Of a stretch of 64,000 nucleotides of DNA, positions 34,482 to 47,700 are shown piece by piece. The notes under the pieces were generated by a model. That model searched no databases. It worked only from the letters and a program-made list of their open reading frames with translations, and was not told the DNA's origin. Positions within the stretch are counted from its first letter, which is position 1, and each line of letters begins with the position of its first letter. This stretch comes from Omphiscola glabra (taxonomy: Eukaryota; Mollusca; Gastropoda; Lymnaeidae), in assembly GCA_964017045.1 (NCBI GenBank), contig OZ024799.1, positions 32,320,236 through 32,384,235 on the forward strand. The letters are read 5' to 3'. Both the position numbers and the translations under genes were made by a program.

Positions 34482-37100
34482 TAGCGAGTCCATTTTATTT
34501 GTGTACTCAAATGATGTATTGGCAGTACTGCACGCCTGCTGCCTACGCTAAATTTTGTCTGTTATGAGTATAATATATTTTTGATGAATTTTGTAAGTGT
34601 CAATTTATCATCATTAGGCATACTAAAGAAATAATAAACTAATGGATTGTGGTAAGAAAAATTTATTAAAAAGTATAATATATTGAAGTGACAGTAAATC
34701 TTAAGTCGGTTAATGAACTTATATTTTAGAGAATATATTTTATTGAACAAAGTAAAATGTTTTTTTATGGCCATAAAATTATGAGAGATAAAGAAAGTGG
34801 AGCTATACCTATAGGCCTATGAGCCTATGTTGTACAAAGAAGCTGCAGTGCATTGTGTTGGAAGAGTTGCTGCCTTCCTTTTAAATTCATAGTTACCATT
34901 TACTGATAGCATAACTCATAGCAAGATCACTAAATTATTCCACACAAAATTACGTTATTTCTTTTCATTATGGCAGCAGATGCTGATATTAAAATTGAAA
35001 CAAAGATCTTATTTCATACTTTATATATTTCATTGTAATTGCATGAACACAAATGTACAAGAGAAAGTGAGATTATACAATGAACTTTGACAATAGATTC
35101 AAGTAGATTTCAAACAGTCAACATAAAGCAACTTAATGTATTATATCATAGTGTATTGAATAATTCTATTCTATGTAAAACGATGGTCCTACATTAGGAA
35201 CTGAGGTGGGGTTTCTCCAATGAGGATTTGTGGAAATAATGCTCATTATTCATTTCATGTATTCCATGAGACTTAGAAAAGTGGTGGGGGGCGAGACAGC
35301 CTTCTCGTCAGTACACAATAGTGTATTAGATGTTTTGGATTTTATTTGTAAAACTGACATCGAAATCACTTGTTATATGTTATTGTTTTTTTTTCATACT
35401 GTCTTTGTACAAGTCATTCAAGCTAAATCCTTTGAGCAAACAGAAACTTTTTGGTGGGTTAGCTGTTTGTAACCTCATATTGACATATGTTTTATTTTTG
35501 TCAAAATCCGGACCAGAGGCCTGCTACAAGTGGGGCAAGACAATGACACACACCCTATTTGCCACTACAACATCAACCAGGTTGAATGTTTAGATGTCTT
35601 AAGTTCAGAGATGGGCACAACTGAAGTGCTCATTGTAAGAGCTGTAAAAGAATACCGCTGCACCCACCACATTATGAAACTTTTCATGCACAGTGACATT
35701 GGGAAAAAGGGGGAGGGGTCGAATTAGGGGGTAGTCTGCATTTTTTTTCTTTTTATATCGGATGGCATTTTATGATAATTACACTTAGGTTGTTCTGTTT
35801 TTTTTTGTGAAGGGGTGCTGCCAAAAGCTTGGCTGGCCCAGGGCATCACAAACCGTAGCTATGCCGCTTCTTAAGATTGGCCGACCCAGGGCACCACGAA
35901 CCCTTGCTATGCCACTCCTAGTAGAAACAAGCCTGTACAATTGATAATTCATGGACTGCATTCAAGTTGTGTAAATGATGCCGAAACGTCAAAATCTTTT
36001 GTCCTGTCTATAAATTCAAGTTTATCATATTCTGTACAATTGACAAATATCCTTCTCTTCAAAACACATCATTTTGGAGAAATATATTTAAATCCAAATA
36101 CATGTTAATTGATTCAAACATTGATGTGTGAACTCTGCAGCAAGCACCAAATGTGAGAGACATCATTTGATGAGCAATATGAAAGAAGAAAAAAGGAAAG
36201 ATTCTCATTTATCTCAGATTCCCAGATATGCCTTGCTGTGGTGCACTGTTTAATTTTTCCTGCACATCGCCATACCAGGATGAACATTTTGAGTGAAACA
36301 AAAGAATATCGTGCGGTACCCCAGATTCATGGTAAGGGTGCTCACTGGGTTAGAAACACTGGGATGTGAAGAGCGAGACTATTTTCCCAATGCTGCAAAA
36401 TGTTCTTGTTGTTTTTATATTGAAGCATCAATAAATGGTGTGTCTTAAATAAAATATTAGAATTAAAAAAAAAAGATTATCCCGAAGTAAAGCTAATATT
36501 TTTTTTCCTGATTCCTGTTTATGAAACTGATGTTTGGCTGCCATGCCAGTTTAAAGGACTAATACTAAATAAGGAAGACAGTCCACATTTTTCTTAAAAT
36601 TTGTGTCAATTTGTCAATAAAGAATCTTATTTTAATATTTGGTGCATTGGTAGCTACAAAGTTGAGCACACATTCATAGAGTTGTTGTTTTACATTCATA
36701 GCAGTACAAAACATCAGCACTCAGAGTGAGCCACTGGAGCTTTGTCCCAGTTAATCAATCATGTGTTAAGTTTTGTTATTCCTGCATTATTTGATAACTC
36801 CACTCAACTGTTAACAGACAAGACACATATCCACATCTCTCTTGCAAAAAAAATAATAGTAAATATATATATTTTTTTTAATGGGTCACAAAATGTATGA
36901 TTGTCAAGACCTTAAAAATATGAGAGAAGTATTCCTTCAAGAAGAATCATTTGCTTGAAGAGCTGCATAATTGGCAGTACAAGTTTCATTTATTTTTGTA
37001 GTATTTGATCTCAAAAATATATTTAAAAATAGATGTGTTCCAACTTTATAAGATTTAGAAACAGGAACAGAGGAAATAAAAATAATCATCTTCTATTGCT
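34482..37100 (+). other. Probable 3' UTR and downstream intergenic sequence
   Basis: An aataaa at about 34633 is a plausible poly(A) signal for the HAD-like gene; others occur near 36438 and 36615. A direct repeat near 35825-35920 (ggcccagggcatcacaaac, gacccagggcaccacgaac) looks like a decayed transposon end. No coding region is supported. Confidence 0.4.
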
Positions 37101-37159
37101 TCCCTTTATTTTTAGTTTTTAAATAGGAAATGAAACTCTATGTCATAAATAGCTCTTGG

Positions 37160-37525
37160 AGCCAATGTGAAATCTCAAAAAATCTGGGAAAATGCCATTA
37201 TAAGACCAATATTTATAAAAGGAAAGGCTGCAGATGATGTCGAAAGCTATAATATCCTTGATTTCCTGCATTGGAAAACTCGCAAAAAGAATGATTAACG
37301 TTCACCTCAATTGGTGGCTGGTAACAACCAATGTGCCCCCTCTGCAAACATCCCAATGAGACAGTAACACATCACCCCTTCCACTGCCCAGCACTTCAAG
37401 ACTTTGCCCCCACTAAGCCATCTTTAAACAATACAAGACTATACTAACACCCGATACACTAACAAAGAAAATCTGCGGAGAGGGAGTAAATAGGTCCCAA
37501 AAGGTTGCAGGCTGAAGGGCATTAG
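37160..37525 (+). pseudogene. Non-LTR retrotransposon remnant (reverse transcriptase and zinc-knuckle tail)
   Basis: From about 37182 the frame reads IWENAIIRPIF and KAADDVESYN, the start of a LINE-type reverse transcriptase domain. A one-base frameshift near 37255 leads to SLISCIGKLAKRMIN. Immediately afterwards the sequence jumps to CPLCKHPNETVTHHPFHCPAL, which matches the C-terminal Cys/His motif of jockey/CR1-like elements. Most of the domain, including the catalytic centre, is missing, so it is an internally deleted dead copy. It lies between the converging HAD-like and makorin genes. Confidence 0.75.
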
Positions 37526-37626
37526 CCAAAATGGCCACTGAATGATGATATTGTAAATCAATGTTTAACTTTAAGTAATTAATATCTAGAAATATTCAAT
37601 AAAAGTCGGACTAGTTTAAATATACA

Positions 37627-38714
37627 ATAATTTATTCACACCTTCAGACTCATTTCATACATTAGCATAAATCAGCGATGAAATGACATTTTTATATAAG
37701 AATATCTAATGAAATCTGAGTACTATAAACTCAAGACTATATTATTTATTCTGTACAGCATCAAAGATGATCTCTGTATCTGACGCTGTGCAATTAATGC
37801 CATCTATTCTTGGCAAACAGTTATTAGAAATATTTGTATTTTTCTTTTGTCTTGCAGTGCCAAATGATTAATTACTGCCATTTGCTCCTGTCATTACAAT
37901 GTAAAAATAAGTAGCGTAAATTAAAAAAGCAATTCAAATTACAGGTATTGATTTTTGTAAGTGTAACCACCATATCAATGTGAGCAGTTTTTGAAAACCT
38001 TAAATATTTTTCATAATCAGCAAAATCATTTTTTTTTTCAACTATCACAATGCAATTAACACCTGCAAAAATATTTTTAAAGTTATTTTGGAAGAAAAAA
38101 TTTCAATCAAGATTTACTCCATTAAAAACAGTTTAAATATTTTTATAAAACCCTATGGGCATGCACCTTTAAAGACAACATCAGGGAGTTGTTTCCAAGA
38201 ACAATAACTTAATAGGTAATTCTTTCTAAAGCAATAATATAGCACAACACAATTTTTTTAATGAGATGAAAGACACAGTGTTTTCTAGTCCAAATAAAAT
38301 CCTTAAAACAATCAACAATGACCTCTCATTACAAGTTTAAAAAAACAAATTTCTTTGGTTATTTCCCTCACAATTAATATCAATAATTAAACTAATTTTT
38401 TTTTTTTTTAAAGGACAATCTAACTGATTCAATTATGGAACTGACCAACATTATTAACCGAATTTAGAAAAGCACTTACTTTCAATGCTAAACTTTAACT
38501 AAACGGGAACCCAAAGTCCGTCCTTTCAAATATTTCTGAAATAAGATTATTCTTCACACACTAGCAATGTATGACTCATCAGGGTAAAGTACTGATCAAC
38601 TACTAAACAGCTAATAAGCTAGGTTTGATGTTAAACTCCTGACCAAAAATTGCTCTTGTGAGAAGGCACCTCATTTTTACCAATGATGAAACCCACACAG
38701 CAACCAAACAAAAA
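37627..38714 (-). other. Probable 3' UTR of the makorin gene
   Basis: AT-rich sequence past the makorin stop, with minus-strand aataaa candidates (tttatt on plus) near 37630 and 37745. No open frame of note. Confidence 0.4.
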
Positions 38715-41700
38715 TCATACGAAATCACTGTCTGAATCAGACTCTGAGTCAGTGAGTGCAAAGTTGTACTGTAAATGTAACAAGTTGTTGTTGTCATCCT
38801 CATCAGAATCGTTTTGTAAGATCCTATTTAATACAATGGAAAGTTCATCCTGCAAGGAGTAACCACCCTCATGCTCACGCCTCTCCACAAAGTCCCAGAG
38901 TGAAAGGTTATCTTCTATTAAATTCTCCCCATCGGCGTTTGTCCTCCTGCGTCGCTGGACAAGGTTCCCCGACACAATACTGCCATCGGCGAGAGCATGT
39001 TTATAAAAGCACTTGGAGTTGAATGGACATTCTCCTTTACCTTCCTTGAAGTAACTGCAGGGCTTAGAGCTGTAGAAGAAGAAAGAGACACAAATTTATT
39101 TAATATTTTTTAAAGAAGATTGAATAACACATACTAAATAAGCAAAATGACAATTTGAATTGAATATATCATTTTCATTCCTGTATTGTTATTTAAATTT
39201 TGAGATGTAGCACTACAATTTTGTTCCCCGAGTAGAAACAATTATATATTAACTTCCTTCTCATGCAAAATTAATACACAAGTCTAAGGTTTTCTAGCAT
39301 AACATCAATTTAAGTTTTGTAACACAAATTAATTAGGCAGCAACAAAAGATTTTACATTAGATTCAGATAAAATATTCATGGAATCCTTGTTTCACAAAA
39401 ATGTTTAATTTCCTAAATTATCCTCTTGGTTATGGATTTATTTCATATTTCTTAGCTGCAATTTTCATAAGTTCATGTCAACGTCTATATTTTATAGGAG
39501 ACAGGAAAAGAGAGCAAAGGGGATATGATGTATCAAAAGGTTTAACTAGATAGTGTAACAAAAAGCCTTACATTCATTATTTTAGATGTTTGAAAAGATA
39601 GTGTAACAAACAGCACTACATCGATTATTTTAGATGTTTGAAAAGATAGTGTAACAAACAGCACTACATCGATTATTTTAGATGTTTGAAAAGATAGTGT
39701 CACAAACAGCACTACATCCATTATTTTAGATGTTTGAAAACTGGGTTTTTAACCATGGGTTTGAGAACCAGTATCGCAGGTTTTGGAAGACCCAAACAAT
39801 TAGTTTCATTTGAATGTTTTAGAAATCCATATCATGGAATGCAGGATAAAGATTTTGAAATCAAGTGGGCGGGGTGGGGGATGCTCTGTAAAAAAGGTTA
39901 AGATCCCCTGCATATAATGGAAGTTCTCAATCGTGAATAATAAATTTTTAAGCCTCAAGTTTTCACAACTTTGGACTTACAAAAGATATATATATATAGT
40001 CTCTATATTATACGAAATTTACACAAAGAAATATTATTTTTAGTTCCATTTTCCCATAGGCATTATATTAGTAATAAAAATTTAAAAAAACAATGTTAGT
40101 AAAAAATATTGTACCAATGCATGTTAGAAACCTTAGAAACAAAATGTAAGTTGACGTTCAAAGAGAAGTGTCTTTATAGAATACTCTACCATCGACAGCC
40201 TAGCTTCAACCTCAATCCTGAGCTCATATAAATATGTATGCACAGTGATATCTCTCTCCAGAGTGCAATCATCAATGATACTTTCAAAGATTTTATGCAG
40301 CATGTAAAAAGAATCTGGGTCTTGAATCACATGTCTGATTTCCTCTATTGTGTGAGACATTTTAAAAAGTTCACTACAAGCAGCCAGAAAAAAGAACAAG
40401 AAGTAGAAGGTCAACAAATACCACATATAACTTTCATATACGCTATCACTTAATTTGTAAGATACATTTGGAAACCAATAATAAATTCACTACTTAGTCC
40501 CTTACAAACAAATGATTAATTCCTTAAAAAAAACAACCTTTTCCTATAAATCATAAATAAAATGTAATACAGAGCAGGGAGGAGGGTGTAAAAATTGGAC
40601 AAAACATGCATACAAGTAATGCATACAAGTAACGCATACAAGTAATGCATACAAGTAATGCATACAAGTAATGCATACAAGTAACGCATACAAGTAACGC
40701 ATACAAGTAATGCATACAAGTAATGCATACAAGTAACGCACTTTATAAGAATCCAGTCCCCAAGGCTCTCAACCGCACATTTTTTTCACAACACCCCTGA
40801 ACTATATTAATATTGTAATGACCCACCCTCTTTCCACACTGCAGATTTATTTCACTAACAAACAAAAATTTCATGCACCAAACGCACTTGCAATTTTTTT
40901 TTTTCAAAGATTCTCCTTTACCGAATTTTCCTTCATTTACCCCTTGAAAAACACGAAAAACTGATTTTTTTCCGGGGTTTGTGTTTGGGGGTGGGGCTGA
41001 AAATTTGAAATCATGTGTTGTCACGGCAACAAGTTCATGTGCCAAGTTTCAGCTCGACTGATTGATAGGAAGTGGGTCAATTAGCAGTCCAAAGGTTTTG
41101 ACAGTCCGCCACCCAGCCACCGACAAACAAAGTGAAGTTAATGTTAAGGATTTACAAAATAATGAAGGGTGTTAAATTAACAGTTGTTTTAAAAACCATA
41201 ATGTATTTGTCTAGTTTTTTTAAAAAAGTATTAGATTTTAAACCTCACAGTAAAAACTATATATATGCCAATACCTGTTGTTACGGACAAGCAAATGAGC
41301 CATTAAAAAAAATTTAAATGCTATGTGTTCAGACGTTTAAAAAAAACAACATGACAATTAACATCCCCATTTGAAATATCATTCCAATTCAAGCATAGGT
41401 TAGAAGTTCCAAAGATTAAAACTGAAAAGCTGCAGATACACAGAAGCAATCACATTGGAGAAAAAAAATTAATGTGCAAAAATTAAGAAGTAACTATTTA
41501 GAAAACAAAAGAGGGCGGGTCGAGAGGCACTTTATATGTGAGAGGCACTTTATATGTAGACTTACCTCAGTGCTTGCTTGTATGCATCAATGAGTTTCTT
41601 CTTCTCCTCTGGACATTCTACCCAATATTTACTGGGGGTCACAAAATCAGAATGAGTGCGGCAGGTGGGGCATGACCTGTTAGGGTAAAAAAAAAAAAAC

Positions 41701-44700
41701 TATATTTATGGTGAACTCAATTCAATGAATGAAAATATTTTTATAAAAATATCATTTTAACATAAAATTGTATATGTTAAGAAATTCACTTTAGTATTTT
41801 TTATTTTTTTTTAAATATTAACATTTAGAAATGTCTCCTCAGATGAATACATTTATTAAATCTGGTATATGAATCATAGACTGTTGGACACAGTCAGTAA
41901 CATCAACACTTGAATATACTTCTAGTTTCATTATTAGCATTAATTTCACCAACCGACCTGTGAGTTTCAATGGTTACACTCTTATTATTCCGCCACTGAC
42001 GAATACAGTTTAGGCAAAAACAATGGTTGCAGTTCTCAAGAATACCAAATCTTTTGTCTTGGCCGTGGGTGTCCTTGTCCAGTATATTGTCCAGACAAAT
42101 TCCACACTCTTTGTCTTTACTGGCTTGAATGGTGAACGCCAGCTCCATGTCTTTCTCATGTTGAGCTACACATTCCTATGTAAGAAGATTCATTTAATTG
42201 ATTTTATGTAACATTTTCAAGGAATTATACGAATAAACATAAGGTAAATAAATGTCGGTAATTTGAGTAAATTCTGTCAATTTCCTTCGTATTTCATGCA
42301 TATCAATAATCTTCTGTATTGTAACAGGAATACAACAGGAAAGTAATACCTTTTCATGCTGTGCCCTCTGTTGTTGGTCAGTTGGGTGCAACCTGGGCAT
42401 CCCACACATATCACAGATATCACCATGCACATACGGGCAACTCACACCAAACTGACAGTCACCATGGGCAAAGTACGGACAAAGCAACGGTGGTTCACAA
42501 TGATACTGTGGTTCATCAATGGCTGGCTGAGGTAATGAATATGGCTGCACAGCATCAGCATAGCTGACTGTAATTTTATAAATAAAATAAATCAAGAGTT
42601 CATGGTACATACAGATACACAGAAACAATTGCTTTGCTTGGGTTAGTGCTGCCAAAAGTGGGCTGAGATTTTGATGCACCCCATCCATGAAATAAAACTC
42701 TACAGTAGGTTGAAAATACCGACCTTCTTTATAAAGTGGGTAAATGCCGTCAGGCCACCAACCCTCTTTACCCACCCACCCCACCCCCAAAAAAAACTTT
42801 CCTACGCCACTGCACGGAAATAAAGTAATTGTCTAAAATTTAATTTTGTGTGATAAAATACATCATGTTTTATGCCAATATGGGTTTCAAGGATGACCTA
42901 CCTGCCCCGTAATATTTTTGTCCTGGTACAAAGTCTCTGGCCTGCACCCACTTTTTCTCATCTCTGACAGTTGTTTTCTTGGCGCTTTGCTCATCAATCC
43001 CTCCTTTTTTAAGAGTCACCATACTGGAAGTTCTTTGGTCCTTGTCTTGGAGCAGGAGAGCTCTTCCGTTTTGAGTGGGCTGAGAATGTACTTCTGCTGG
43101 TGATTCATCTTTGCTGCTGACCTGCTGACGTTTCACATGATCGTACCTGAATAGTGAGAACATCTTTTTGTTCCAGATAACTCCGCAATTTAATAATGAC
43201 GCTAAAGCTATTGTGTGTCAATGTTTCTGTTCCTGTATATACTTGTTCATAAGCTGACTGTTTTTGGTAATATTTCAGGGGAATAAGTGGCGTAGTCAGG
43301 TTATGATGAATTATAGCAGATTTTCATACATTTTCTCCAGGTACATTGATCCTTCTATATAAAAAAAATGAAGTAAGTAAAGGAAGTCAACACTTTGTGC
43401 AAAATTGGATCACATATTTTCTCCCCTCATTTTGCTACTGCTGAGATTGCCTATCAATGTAAATACTTAGAAATACTGTAGATTGTCAAGGTCCCATTTT
43501 TTCTAACATACAGTATGGTTTCCATTTGTACCTGTAGACATGCAAAGCCAGTATCTATGTTATACTTATACATAAAACTGTATGATTATTAGTTTTTAAA
43601 AGTGTTTTTACAGTATAAATTTTTGTAAAATTTTGGATTATTAAAAATATAAATTATATTCTTTAGTATCTTATTGCTTGTACTGGCATATAATTTTATG
43701 GGGTAGGCCTATGGAGTAGGAGACACTGTTCTGGCTTTTCCCTTATTAAACTAAGGGATTCGGTTTATGAGTGATCAGGGTTACGAACAAGTATGTACAG
43801 TAGGGTGGTTCAAAAGATATAGTGAAAAATGAACAATAATGAAATTCAAAAGCAATTTAAATTCCCTTTTCATTATCATGTAAATAGTGCTTGAGCAAAA
43901 TAACAGCTCAGGTGCAGTTCATGAACTATTGCCTCACAGCCCTCTAAGATCAGCACCATCTTCTCCTTACCTACTTGGGGTACCACTAAATGATTTCGAT
44001 GGTTGTAATACCAACTTCAAATTACGTTTTGAATGTGTACTTTTCCACCACAAAACCAATAATTTAGCACAAAAAGTGCCATAAAAACTTGTCATTGAGG
44101 AATAAAAATTAATTTGGGACAACACTCTAATTCCAGTGTCAGAAGAAACAAATGTTCCAAAGCGAGATGCATTCCTTACGACGTATCATTAATGTACGTC
44201 GGAATAAAAAAACATTGTGGTGAAGCCCAAGTTGCAAAAGATATTGAGTTTGTGAATGTAATAAACTTTTTTTGATATTTCAAAACCACACTTAATCTGA
44301 TAAAATCTGACAAAACATTTCTGATTGAACTGCTTTCTCAAAGGAAATATGTTATCAGTGGATACAAATTTAGCAAAGAAAAAAGAAAAGGTTTCATTGA
44401 GAATAGAAAAAGAAGAAATCAGAAAACATGAGGCCAACGAAGATGTAACACTGACCAATTATTCAGATGATGATAGTGAACCAAGTCAGGAAGACTGCAG
44501 GTGCAACATCATCAAATTCAGTCAAGTGCAAAAAAATTACCTCATCTGCAAGGGTTTCCCAGAATTTGCCACTTGCACTAGATAATACAAATTCAAGTAA
44601 TGGAAGAACGTCTATCTTCTTGCAGTTGCAACAAGATCATACAGAGCTCAAAAAGAAGATGTAAATGTTTCAGTGTCTGTCAGTAGCATTATGAGGGAAA

Positions 44701-47700
44701 ATTCTTAGTTGATTGTCAGTTAGTTTTTCACTTTAATGGTACACAAAAATAAGAAAGAGTTGGCATTCTTGTTTCTTATTTAAGACAGGAAAAGCTGTTA
44801 GAACATAATATTCTAGTAGTTCTTTCTGAAGACATATTCAAATCCTTATTTGCTTCAAAATCAGGCCCCAGTGTATTGATTTTTAAGAGATTTGAAGAGT
44901 ATTGGGAAAATATTAGACAAGTCAAAGTTTCTATTAGAAGTGCTGCAAAATGTGTCAGATACTCTACCATGAGATGACTATCTTGAACTTTTAGAGCTTA
45001 CACTAATTTTCTTAGGGACATTAGCCGTTTTTCCCCGACAGAGTAAACCATGAAACAAAGCAATAAATGATGTTGCATTTCATAAGAACTGCTTCCAATG
45101 AAAAAGTTAAGCAACAATATATACTGGTAATGATTATGCAAATAACTAAACAGAAGATATGTTTGTTGGTCCATCTTCTGCTCTCTTCTTCAAAATGTTT
45201 TCTGAGATAATATGTATATACTTTTAAATGGGCTAAGTTATATAAAACTTTAAGCCCTTTTAGGCATTTATTATTATTAGTATCATTATTATAATCTAAT
45301 TAGGTGGTTTTATATAGCCCAGTACCCCAGCCTCGGACTAGGCTCACTTATATAGCCCAGTACCCCAGCCTACGGCTAGGCTCACTTATATAGCCCAGTA
45401 CCCCAGCCTAGGGCTAGGCTCACTTATATAGCCCAGTACCCCAGCCTAGGGCTAGGCTCACTGCGTTTCACATAAAATTAGCAATTACAGAAATTTTGTG
45501 TGTGTTATATTTTCATTAAATGGTTTTGAAAGACGTAAGTGCACATGAATATTTCTGACTTTTCTGAACCACCCTAATGTAAAGTAATTAATAAATAAAT
45601 TCAAAATATAATATTTTATACCATTATTATAAATCTGAAAACTTCTTAACTGGAACTTAGTAATTGCGATTTTTTTTTAAAAATGTAGATTTAAAAATAT
45701 AATGAAGTGCCAATTTCCAATGTTCCAATAGCTAATAAAATGTATTCCTAAAAAGTGACAGCTTGGGTTTAAAACAAACCTGCATTTGTCACCATATGCA
45801 CACTGACCGTACTGGTAGTATCTACAAATGGTGTCCATTGGTACAGCTCTTGACCGGTCATGGTTGTAAAGACAATTATCTCCTTTATTACAAGCACCAT
45901 GTAGAAAATACCTATTTACACAAATAGAATTAAACTTTGTCTTAACCTCCAAGTTAAATGTTTCAATGCATAAGAAAGTTATCTTAAACATGGATCCCAT
46001 AGTGTTATAAAAAAAAAACTAATTGTTTTTCCTGTAAGATAACTTAAAATGTATTGTATATAGTCAGTATTGATTTTATATCATTGCGAATGTTTCCTAA
46101 AAATTTGGAACCAGAATATTTAATAAGAATGTTCAAACAAAATAGTTTAGTGTATAACCAAAGTCAGTCACAAGCTGGAACCAAGAAGTAGCCATAAAAT
46201 ACAACAAAGGTTAAGTAAGGTAATAATATTAATACACAATATGAAAGTGATAGTTTAGTAGACCTAGGCCTATAAATAATATAATATAGTTTGATTTATT
46301 AAACTGTCCTAACTGATAACTTGGCTCACAGTCACTCTGTGTTTTTTGTGGATCGTGAAATTAATTACGTGAAATAAATGATGTGTGTGTTAGTTGAGTT
46401 GTAGGCTTACTTTTTACTTACTAAATTACTATACTATACACTATACTATACTAAAAAAATCACAGTGTGAAGTGTGTGCCTAGCCTAGACTAGTGTAAAC
46501 TGATAGTTTTAATGTCTGTTGCTAAACTCTGAGAAATTTCTTTCCTTGCCGTCATTGCCAAGATGACATGTAGATGGCTTAGACAAGGATTTTTTTACTT
46601 AAACTAAAATAAAATTATCCAAAATAAAAAGTATTGAACATTGCTGTGGACTAGGACACTATCTGTTGCTGTGAACCATGGATTGTAATATTGCATTGGA
46701 TGTTTTATTATATTTAAATTGTCACTGTCTATTTGTACGTAAGATTTTATTGAATTAGCATTTTTAGTTTAAAAGTTATGCTTATAAGACGCACATCAAT
46801 GTCGAAAGATTACATAGCATTTTTGAATTTTGTACAGCATGATTTTAATTGCTTTTGCAACATTTGAATAAGATGGACATTATCTGTTTGTAATGAAAAT
46901 TTTACAGCAGTAGCTTTATTAGTTTAAAAGTTACGTATTTAAATGTAAAAATGTATCGGCCGTGGTTGCTTTTTGAGAAATATATTTTCTAAATTTGCAT
47001 AAATTTTCCTGATCTGTATTTTATTTTTTTTAAATGTGCCTTACTTTAAGATGGACATTATCTGTTTGTACTGAAAATTTTATAGCAGTAGCTTTATTAG
47101 TTTAAAAGTTATGTATTTAAATGTAAAAATGTCTCAGCCGTGGTTTCTTTTCATGAAATATTTTTTTCTAAAATTGCATAAATTTTTCTGATCTGTATTT
47201 ATTTATTTTAAATGTGCCTTACTTGAAGATGGACATTATCTGTTTGTATTGAAAATTTTATAGCAGTAGCTTTATTAGTTTAAAAGTTACGTATTTAAAT
47301 ATAAAATTGTATCGGCCATGGTTGCTTTTCGTGAAATATTTTTTCTAAATTTTCATAAATTTTCCTGATCTGTATTTTATTTATTTTAAATGGTCCTTAC
47401 TTTTAGATGGACATTATCTGTTTGTATTGAAAATTTTATAGCAGTAGCTTTATTGGTTTAGTAATTATGTCATTTTAAACAAAATTAAATTTTCCGCCAA
47501 TTGTCGTTATCCACACCATATGCTCATAAAATCATATTTAATAAAATATAATAAGTTAATTCACAATTCATGTGTTTTGTTTTGTTACACATTGTATTGT
47601 AAATGTCTCCTCCAAATCTGAGAGCTCTAACTTAAATAGCTAAAAAGTTACAACCAAAATAGTACAAAAAGTGTAATAATGCGATCACAGTATTCACAGC

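Noticed and set aside
42361..42567. Plus-strand frame over makorin exon 4
   Set aside because: Antisense shadow of the makorin exon.
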